32,136 nt of DNA from an uncultured Candidatus Pelagibacter sp. (GTDB lineage: Bacteria; Pseudomonadota; Alphaproteobacteria; Pelagibacterales; Pelagibacteraceae): positions 1-32,136 of the forward strand of contig CAJQRS010000027.1 in assembly GCA_905612375.1 (NCBI GenBank), written 5' to 3'. Shown here piece by piece: positions 27,060 to 32,136 of this stretch. A program made the translations under genes and the position numbers. The notes below the pieces were generated by a model that saw nothing but the letters and a program-made list of their open reading frames with translations, searched no databases and had not been told where the DNA came from. How positions within the stretch are numbered: the stretch's first letter is position 1; each line of letters opens with the position of its first letter.

Positions 27060-28378
27060 CTATTTCCTACGCAGATATTATCAATACATATAAATTTTGA
27101 TAATAAATTTAACTTATTTTTTTTAATAACACCTTCCCAAGTAGGTCTAGATTTCAAATGATATGACAAATTTCCAGCAGCCCATTCATCTCCTAGTACA
27201 ACGTTAATTGGTTCTTTATAATTTTTACTCCAGACATATTGCACCTTAATTGCAATTTCTTTTCCAAGATAGTCAGTTCTCTTATCTGTTTCTGTAATTG
27301 AAATATAGGCATAAACAAAAGGTGAAAAGATAAATAAAATTAAAAATATTGCTATAAAGCTATTTAATTTTTTTAAGTTTATTTGTGCTTGAAAAATATA
27401 AACAATTAAAACGCCAAAGAATAAATAAAATGGTGTCATCCACATTGTTCTTATTTTTGATCCAGTCAATACTGAAGTTAAAAATATTAATCCTATTGGA
27501 ACTAGATTGATAAATATTAAAAATAATAACTTTCTATCTTTAAAAGATATTTTAAACTTAAATTTTTTTATCAGAAAAAATGACATTAGAAAAAATGGAA
27601 TTAATATTCCAATTTGTTTGCCTAAAAATATTAGTGGATAAGATATGTGGTCTAATAAATTTGAGTTTTCTAATCCAGTTCTTGCCAAACCATATGTAAT
27701 TGTAGCATAATCATTATTTGTTAGCCAAATTAAGTGAGGAACTAACAAAACAATAAAGACCTCTAAAGAAATTAAATATTTAAAATCAAATTTTTTATAC
27801 TTCCTTATAAAAATTACGTAAAAAAATAATGTATCTATTGCTACTAATAGATAAATAAAAAGATATTTTGATAAAAAACCAACACTAGCAAATATGCCCA
27901 GCAAAAAACAGTCTTTGATGCATATCTCTTGCCTATCAAATAATTTCCAAGAATAATAAACACACAGAGCCCAAAAAGGTAATTGGCAAACATTTACATT
28001 AAATTCTGGAGTTGTGAAGTTATAAAAGTAAATACCTTCAAGTAAAAGTACTGAAATTAAGCTTAAATTTTTATTTTTAAATAACTCTTCTGAAAATTTA
28101 AAAACTACAATAAAAGCAATCACAACAAATATTTGACTTAATAAATAATAAGCCCAATCTTGTGAACCAAAAATTTGATAAAAAACTTCAAGAAAAAAGG
28201 CAACTGCTGGTGGATGTTTATTAAAACCCCAATCTAAGTTACTGGCCCAAGCTAAATGCTCAATGGTATCAAGTGGCAAGTTATTATTTGTTAATGATGG
28301 AACTAATGTCCATAAAATTAAATGAACTGCAATGAAACTGTATAATAATTTATTTATACTTAATTTATTTAAACTCAT
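27056..28378 (-). CDS. GT39-type (ArnT/PMT-like) integral membrane glycosyltransferase
   Basis: The 440-residue protein has about 11-12 hydrophobic helices. The first outer loop holds LPLDTIEHLAWASNLDWGFNKHPPAVAFFLEVF, matching the GT-C pattern with acidic residues and the HPP motif seen in ArnT-like enzymes. The C-terminal part (after about 380) is a small soluble segment ending CIDNICVGNR with two Cys. Such enzymes take a sugar from polyprenyl phosphate and attach it to lipid A, another lipid or protein in the periplasm. It is the first gene of a coupled set with the GT2 enzyme (likely donor maker) and the secreted HELHH protein. Confidence 0.82.
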   Translation of the reverse strand: MSLNKLSINKLLYSFIAVHLILWTLVPSLTNNNLPLDTIEHLAWASNLDWGFNKHPPAVAFFLEVFYQIFGSQDWAYYLLSQIFVVIAFIVVFKFSEELFKNKNLSLISVLLLEGIYFYNFTTPEFNVNVCQLPFWALCVYYSWKLFDRQEICIKDCFLLGIFASVGFLSKYLFIYLLVAIDTLFFYVIFIRKYKKFDFKYLISLEVFIVLLVPHLIWLTNNDYATITYGLARTGLENSNLLDHISYPLIFLGKQIGILIPFFLMSFFLIKKFKFKISFKDRKLLFLIFINLVPIGLIFLTSVLTGSKIRTMWMTPFYLFFGVLIVYIFQAQINLKKLNSFIAIFLILFIFSPFVYAYISITETDKRTDYLGKEIAIKVQYVWSKNYKEPINVVLGDEWAAGNLSYHLKSRPTWEGVIKKNKLNLLSKFICIDNICVGNR

Positions 28379-28435
28379 AATGGACTTATAATATTATTGT
28401 TTACTTATATTTAAATTTATATGAATTAACCCTAC

Positions 28436-28463
28436 TTGACACGTATTAATTGCTGAATATACT
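28436..28463 (+). promoter_or_regulatory. Strong sigma-70 promoter of the dksA-like gene
   Basis: TTGACA (28436-28441, perfect) and TATACT (28458-28463, five of six) are 16 bases apart. The predicted transcript starts near 28470. This rules out the TTG start at 28450 used by the ORF track and supports ATG at 28486, with a leader of about 16 bases. Confidence 0.75.
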
Positions 28464-28485
28464 CCGGCCACTAAAATTTATATAT

Positions 28486-29025
28486 ATGCCTAAAATCTCA
28501 AAGCCCTCTGCTACAAAAACAATTAAAACAAAAAGGATTGCTACTGCAATAAAAAACTCCACTAAACCTATAAAAAAAGTTACTACTATTGAGAAAAAAA
28601 TAAAGGCACCAATTAAAATTTCAAAAAATTATATTCCAAAAGATACTGAAAAATACATGTGTGATAAACATATATCTTTTTTTAAAATAAAACTTACTGA
28701 TTGGAAAAAAGAATTAGTAAAAGCAAATAACGAGGCGCTTTACCATGGATCCATGGATGACAATAGTGTTTCAGCAGATGTTGTTGACCAAGCAAGTTCT
28801 TACACAGATAAAGCAGTAGAAATGAAAGCAATTAATAGACAAATAAAATTGATTTCTAAAATTGATCAAGCTTTATTAAGAATAAAAGATAAAATTTTTG
28901 GATTTTGTGCGGAGACAGCAGAACCAATAGGCTTAAAAAGATTAATGGCAAGACCTGTTGCTGACCTTTGTATTGCAGCCCAAGAAAAGCATGAAAAAGA
29001 AGAAAAAGTATACGCTGATGATTAA
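28486..29025 (+). CDS. dksA: DksA/TraR-family RNA polymerase-binding regulator with degenerate zinc finger
   Basis: DksA enters the secondary channel of RNA polymerase and, with ppGpp, redirects transcription under starvation. I chose ATG at 28486 (MPKISKPS) because the track's TTG start lies within the promoter; this gives 179 residues. The first 50 are Lys-rich and probably disordered. The coiled-coil tip region reads DDNSVSADVVDQASSYTDKAVEMKAINRQ, with the Asp-rich start usual in DksA (DxxDxA tip: ADVVDQAS). The zinc finger is degenerate: only two of four Cys remain (GFCAET and DLCIAA), as in some alphaproteobacterial homologues, so zinc binding is doubtful. Two microprotein genes follow by stop-start overlap. 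Confidence 0.9.
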   Translation: MPKISKPSATKTIKTKRIATAIKNSTKPIKKVTTIEKKIKAPIKISKNYIPKDTEKYMCDKHISFFKIKLTDWKKELVKANNEALYHGSMDDNSVSADVVDQASSYTDKAVEMKAINRQIKLISKIDQALLRIKDKIFGFCAETAEPIGLKRLMARPVADLCIAAQEKHEKEEKVYADD

Positions 29026-29141
29026 TGAAAAATAATAACTCTAAACAAAACTCAATTTCATTTCTTTTTGCAAAAAAACATATTTATTATTATTATGCTT
29101 TTATTTGGATAGTTTTATTATTATATCTATTTATCAAATGA
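29025..29141 (+). CDS. Predicted single-helix microprotein (38 residues)
   Basis: This frame is too short for the ORF track. It starts in a TAATG overlap with the dksA-like stop. The translation has a polar, basic start (MKNNNSKQNS), an aromatic run YYYY and a hydrophobic helix AFIWIVLLLYLFIK. It looks like a membrane microprotein. Support comes from coupling to the genes on both sides and from the absence of other use for this DNA. No family is recognised, and in AT-rich DNA hydrophobic short frames arise by chance. Confidence 0.45.
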   Translation: MKNNNSKQNSISFLFAKKHIYYYYAFIWIVLLLYLFIK

Positions 29142-29233
29142 GCAAAAAATTAATATTAATTATTATTATTGTATTGGCTATAGAGCTCTCAGGAAACGGT
29201 ATCTTAAGTTCTATATACAGATTAATGAGTTAA
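29138..29233 (+). CDS. Predicted single-helix microprotein (31 residues)
   Basis: This frame starts in an ATGA overlap with the previous small gene, so three genes would be chained by stop-start overlaps. Translation: MSKKLILIIIIVLAIELSGN and then GILSSIYRLMS. The two lysines before a hydrophobic stretch indicate a membrane helix with its N-terminus in the cytoplasm, or a tiny exported peptide. No family is recognised. It ends 10 bases before the convergent GST gene. Confidence 0.42.
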   Translation: MSKKLILIIIIVLAIELSGNGILSSIYRLMS

Positions 29234-29243
29234 AAAATTAAAA

Positions 29244-29870
29244 TTAAGGTTGAGGAGGAAACTCTTTTTTATTCATAAACTGATATCCTCTTATTACAGC
29301 TTCTCTTTTGGAAATATCAACATACCATCTTGATAAATTTTTATAATTCTTAAGCCCAATATCATGCCATTCATGTCTTGCTATCCAAGGCCATGTTGCA
29401 ATATCTGCAATTGTATAATCATTCCCAGCTAGGTATTTTGATGAAGATAATCTTTCATCTAGTTCACCATAAAGCCTTTTAGCAATTTTAAAAAACCTCT
29501 CTTCTCCAAATTGACTTTTACCAGGATTATAATGATGAAACTGATGATGTTGTCCAAGCATTGGTCCAATTGTTCCCGTCTGTGCCATTAACCATTGATT
29601 TATAGCATTACGATCTTTAGCTTCATAAAATTTATTATATTTTTCTGCTAAATACATAAGGATTGCTCCAGACTCAAATATAGATTCATTTTTTTCATGA
29701 TCTACTATTACGGGTATTTTACTGAAAGGGCTTATCTTTTTAAAATCAGTTTTAAATTGATCATCTTTTGATAAATCCATTATTGTAACTTTAAAATCAC
29801 AAGCTATTTCTTCTAATAATATAGTTATTTTTTTTCCATTCGGGGTATCCGAAGTGAAAAGCTCAATCAC
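29244..29870 (-). CDS. Glutathione S-transferase (Nu-class/YfcG-like)
   Basis: The 208-residue cytoplasmic protein has a thioredoxin-like N-terminal domain (MIELFTSDTPNGKKITILLEE, then SKIPVIVD with the cis-Pro, and ESGAILMYLAEKY for glutathione binding). An all-helical C-terminal domain includes KYLAGNDYTIADIATWPWIAR. TPNGKK near residue 9 is typical of the YfcG/Nu-class type, which often has disulfide-reductase activity with glutathione. The start is GTG, whose first base pairs with the last base of the reductase stop codon (one-base overlap). It closes the ferredoxin-reductase-GST set next to proteorhodopsin, suggesting a redox role. Confidence 0.93.
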   Translation of the reverse strand: MIELFTSDTPNGKKITILLEEIACDFKVTIMDLSKDDQFKTDFKKISPFSKIPVIVDHEKNESIFESGAILMYLAEKYNKFYEAKDRNAINQWLMAQTGTIGPMLGQHHQFHHYNPGKSQFGEERFFKIAKRLYGELDERLSSSKYLAGNDYTIADIATWPWIARHEWHDIGLKNYKNLSRWYVDISKREAVIRGYQFMNKKEFPPQP

Positions 29871-30883
29871 TACTTAACACCCAATCGATCTTTAACCGTT
29901 TTTGAAGATGTGGTGAATTCAAATCTATATTTTTCATCTGGTTTTGCATATTTAAAGCACCCTCTAGCAGCAAGAGCGCCCTCGTGAAACCCTGAAAGAA
30001 TTAATTTAAGCTTACCTGGATAAGAGCAAATATCTCCAATTGCAAAAATACCTTCTTTGTTAGTTTCAAAACTTTCTGTGTTTACCGGTATAGTCTTCTT
30101 ATCTAAATTTAAACCCCACTCAGCAATTGGTCCAAGCTTCATGATTAATCCAAAAAAACCCAGGACATAGTCTGTTTTAATCTCTTTCATGTTGTTATCA
30201 TCATGCTTAATATTAATATTTTCAATTTTTTCACTTCCTTTAACTGAATCTAATTGATATTTTGTATAAACTTCTATTTTACCTTCTTCTTTTAGTTGGT
30301 TAACTTTATCAATACTTGCTTGCATTCCTCTAAATTCGTCTCTTCTATGAACTAATGTAACTTTAGATGTATTTGATAATTCAATTGCCCAATCTAGCGC
30401 TGAGTCTCCTCCACCAAAAATAGTAACTGCTTTACCTTTAAAGACTGTTTTGTCTCTAATTGAATAAAGTATTTGTTTCCCCTCATATTTTTCAATTTCT
30501 TTTGTAGAAAATTTTCTTGGTTCAAAAGAACCCACTCCTGCAGCAATAATTATGCTTGATGCTTCAAATTCTGTTCCTTTATTTGTTTTAATTACCCATT
30601 TTTTTTCAACTTTTTTAATTTCTTCTACTCTTTCATTTAAATGAAAATTTGTTTTAAATGCTTTTATTTGTTTAATTAAGTTATTAGTTAACTCTTCTCC
30701 TGTACACTCAGGGACTGCAGGTATGTCATAAATAGGTTTGTCTGGATAAAGCTCGATACACTGTCCACCTATTTTATCTAAATTATCAACTACTTCACAT
30801 TTTAATCCAATTATTCCTAGTTGATGGACGCAAAATAATCCAACTGGTCCTGCTCCTATTATTAAAGTATCTGTTTTAATCAT
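29870..30883 (-). CDS. Ferredoxin-NADP+ reductase, thioredoxin-reductase-like type
   Basis: This FAD enzyme passes electrons between NADPH and ferredoxin. The 337 residues hold an FAD-binding GAGPVGLFCVHQLG, EVVDNLDKIGGQCIELYP, the NADPH-binding GGGDSALDWAIELSN near residues 157-171 and GIFAIGDICSYPGKLKLILSGFHEGA. The redox CxxC pair of real thioredoxin reductases is missing, while the C-terminal extension (KYRFEFTTSS) fits the YumC-type ferredoxin reductases. Older annotations may call it trxB, but the missing CxxC argues against that. The ferredoxin gene directly upstream (no spacer) is the natural partner. Confidence 0.92.
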   Translation of the reverse strand: MIKTDTLIIGAGPVGLFCVHQLGIIGLKCEVVDNLDKIGGQCIELYPDKPIYDIPAVPECTGEELTNNLIKQIKAFKTNFHLNERVEEIKKVEKKWVIKTNKGTEFEASSIIIAAGVGSFEPRKFSTKEIEKYEGKQILYSIRDKTVFKGKAVTIFGGGDSALDWAIELSNTSKVTLVHRRDEFRGMQASIDKVNQLKEEGKIEVYTKYQLDSVKGSEKIENINIKHDDNNMKEIKTDYVLGFFGLIMKLGPIAEWGLNLDKKTIPVNTESFETNKEGIFAIGDICSYPGKLKLILSGFHEGALAARGCFKYAKPDEKYRFEFTTSSKTVKDRLGVK

Positions 30884-31204
30884 TTAACCTTGCTTTGATG
30901 GAAGACTAACGGTAAGTCCGTCTAATTCATCTGAAACTAATAATTGGCAACTTAATCTGCTAAATGTATTTGGCTCAAACGCCATATCTAACATGTCCTC
31001 TTCTCCATCCTCTTTTTTTGGAAGTTTATCAAACCACTCTTCTTTGACATAAACGTGGCAAGTAGCACAAGCCATTCCTCCACCACAATCGGCATCAATT
31101 CCTGGAATATCATTTTGAACAGCACCTTCCATTACACTCAATCCATTAGCTATTTCTATGGTGTGTGAATTTCCACTATTCTCTATGTAAGTAACTTTTG
31201 CCAT
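30884..31204 (-). CDS. 2Fe-2S ferredoxin (adrenodoxin/putidaredoxin type)
   Basis: The 106-residue electron carrier has the cluster ligands [15 protein letters not shown] (Cys40, 46, 49) and RLSCQL (Cys86), fitting Cx5Cx2C-x36-C of vertebrate-type ferredoxins. GIDADC and acidic loops ([12 protein letters not shown]) are typical partner-docking regions. It is followed without spacer by the ferredoxin reductase. A hairpin terminator separates it from proteorhodopsin upstream. A weak promoter (TTGCCC, 16 bases, TATATA) is visible overlapping that terminator, so it could be expressed on its own as well as by readthrough. Confidence 0.95.
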   Translation of the reverse strand: MAKVTYIENSGNSHTIEIANGLSVMEGAVQNDIPGIDADCGGGMACATCHVYVKEEWFDKLPKKEDGEEDMLDMAFEPNTFSRLSCQLLVSDELDGLTVSLPSKQG

Positions 31205-31224
31205 TGAAATATATATAGTAACTT

Positions 31225-31263
31225 AAAAAAAAAGGGCAAGTACACAAAATGTACTCGCCCTTT
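31225..31263 (-). terminator. Intrinsic terminator of proteorhodopsin
   Basis: On the minus strand a hairpin of about 12 base pairs with one mismatch (AAAGGGC-A-AGTAC against GTACT-C-GCCCTTT, 31231-31263, loop of 7) is followed by nine T residues (31225-31233 read on the minus strand). It lies 24 bases after the rhodopsin stop and should limit transcription into the ferredoxin genes. Confidence 0.88.
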
Positions 31264-31287
31264 CTTGAATTATTTACGTGTTGCTAA

Positions 31288-32058
31288 TTACTTAGCTCTT
31301 TTTCCACTAGATTGCGTTGCTGCAGCCCAAATTACTAGACCAAATGCAATTTTGTTTAAAAAGTCAGCAAGGTTATAAACAACGTTTAGTGTGTTAGCAT
31401 CAACTCCACCTGTTAGGTAACCAAATACGTAACCTAATGGGTAAATTGCCCAACCTACTGTAACGATCATTCTCATTGCACCAAATGCAGTAACAAGAGA
31501 TTTGTTTCCACTTTTTGCTGCAGCTTTTCCTGCTTCACCTGAAAATACTTCATAAAGAATATAGAACCATCCAGCCATACCGATTACAAAACCAAGTGTA
31601 GCGTTAATGTATCCTGCTTCTCCTAAGTATCCACCAACTAGCATTACTACTGAACCAAGTAACAACCTCCAGAACATTCCAGAATTTGCTTTTCCTACAG
31701 CTGCTAGAATTAAGTAAAATTCTACCATTTGTAATGGCACAGTTATTAACCAGTCAATATATCTGTATACAGTTGGTGACTCACCAGTCGCTACCCAAAC
31801 ATCTCTCATGTACATGTAGTGAATAAATGCAATACCAGTAACTAGTCCTGCAACGATTATTGATGTTCTCCAACCTGCTGCTACACTACCACTCTCTAAG
31901 AAAAAGAAAGCAGTTGCTGCCAACATCCCCATTGAAATCACCCAAAATGAGATTCCAACAAAGTCATCAGAAGCTAACAACGCAGTTTCTGCGTTTGCTA
32001 CACCTGAAACACCCATTAGGGCTACAGCTGTAAGGGCAAACAATTTTAGTTTTTTCAT
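31288..32058 (-). CDS. Proteorhodopsin, light-driven proton pump (predicted blue-absorbing)
   Basis: This seven-helix retinal protein pumps protons out of the cell under light. The 256 residues include a signal peptide (MKKLKLFALTAVALMGVSGVANA). Key residues by alignment to green proteorhodopsin numbering: His80 (His75), Asp102 (Asp97, proton acceptor), Glu113 (Glu108, proton donor) and Lys236 (Lys231, retinal Schiff base), all with correct spacing. The tuning position 105 is Gln110 (TVPLQMVEFY), and Gln there is known to give blue absorption. A strong ribosome site, promoter and terminator mark it as a highly expressed single-gene unit. No retinal synthesis genes are in the window. Confidence 0.98.
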   Translation of the reverse strand: MKKLKLFALTAVALMGVSGVANAETALLASDDFVGISFWVISMGMLAATAFFFLESGSVAAGWRTSIIVAGLVTGIAFIHYMYMRDVWVATGESPTVYRYIDWLITVPLQMVEFYLILAAVGKANSGMFWRLLLGSVVMLVGGYLGEAGYINATLGFVIGMAGWFYILYEVFSGEAGKAAAKSGNKSLVTAFGAMRMIVTVGWAIYPLGYVFGYLTGGVDANTLNVVYNLADFLNKIAFGLVIWAAATQSSGKRAK

Positions 32059-32064
32059 AAAAAA

Positions 32065-32072
32065 CTCCCTCT
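32065..32072 (-). promoter_or_regulatory. Strong ribosome binding site of proteorhodopsin
   Basis: AGAGGGAG lies six bases before the ATG. Most genes in this window lack a clear Shine-Dalgarno site; this one and potD are the exceptions, as expected for abundant proteins. Confidence 0.75.
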
Positions 32073-32095
32073 TATGTTAGTTTTTAACTTTAGTT

Positions 32096-32125
32096 TATAT
32101 AAACTAGACTTAAACTAATGCTCAA
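32096..32125 (-). promoter_or_regulatory. Candidate sigma-70 promoter of proteorhodopsin
   Basis: Minus-strand TTGAGC (32120-32125) and TATATA (32096-32101) are 18 bases apart. The transcript would begin about 30 bases before the ATG and include the strong ribosome site. Confidence 0.5.
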
Positions 32126-32136
32126 GTCATGTTGAA

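Noticed and set aside
28450-28485. Track start of the dksA-like gene at TTG 28450
   Set aside because: The -10 hexamer at 28458-28463 lies after this codon, so the transcript would not include it.
29870-30883. Thioredoxin reductase (trxB) for the FAD/NADPH enzyme
   Set aside because: The CxxC redox pair is missing and a ferredoxin gene is directly upstream; the sequence fits a ferredoxin-NADP reductase.

Overview
The window looks like a SAR11 (Candidatus Pelagibacter) type alphaproteobacterial chromosome. The evidence is its very AT-rich composition, genes that abut or overlap by 1-11 bases, almost no intergenic DNA, and a proteorhodopsin followed by a 2Fe-2S ferredoxin, a thioredoxin-reductase-like ferredoxin-NADP reductase and a glutathione S-transferase, an arrangement known from SAR11. 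The species call is inference; no database was searched. No rRNA, tRNA, CRISPR array or insertion sequence was seen. No gap longer than 300 bases lacks a gene.

Region 1 (1-8743, all minus strand) is catabolic and transport. Read in the direction of transcription it runs panB, an M24-family hydrolase resembling ectoine hydrolase, potA, potD, potB, potC and a FadN-type beta-oxidation enzyme that runs off the left edge. potD has its own promoter and ribosome site and is followed by a strong intrinsic terminator before potB, so the binding protein can be made in excess over the permeases.

Region 2 (8744-14964, minus) is a long directon of psd, pssA, a GT8-like glycosyltransferase, rlmE, guaB, a periplasmic TPR protein and guaA: phospholipid synthesis, rRNA methylation and GMP synthesis. 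guaB encodes an IMP dehydrogenase without its CBS (Bateman) module. Between guaA and panB lies a 25-codon remnant that reads like the N-terminus of glyoxalase I (GloA), apparently a gene caught in the process of being lost.

Region 3 (15042-20170) has icd on the plus strand meeting alaS tail to tail, then a recA terminator and recA, with a near-consensus alphaproteobacterial LexA box upstream of recA.

Region 4 (20274-25256) has SOUL, GFA-domain, glycerate 3-kinase and TolC genes on the minus strand, divergent from umuD-umuC on the plus strand. umuD carries an exact GAAC-N7-GAAC LexA box abutting its start codon.

Region 5 (25249-29233) has a translationally coupled minus-strand set (GT39-type integral membrane glycosyltransferase, GT2 polyprenyl-phosphate-type glycosyltransferase, secreted protein with an HELHH motif). 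A plus-strand DksA-like regulator follows, with two coupled single-helix microproteins downstream that the ORF track does not list.

Region 6 (29244-32136) is the light and redox locus on the minus strand: a blue-tuned proteorhodopsin with strong promoter, ribosome site and terminator, then ferredoxin, ferredoxin reductase and GST.
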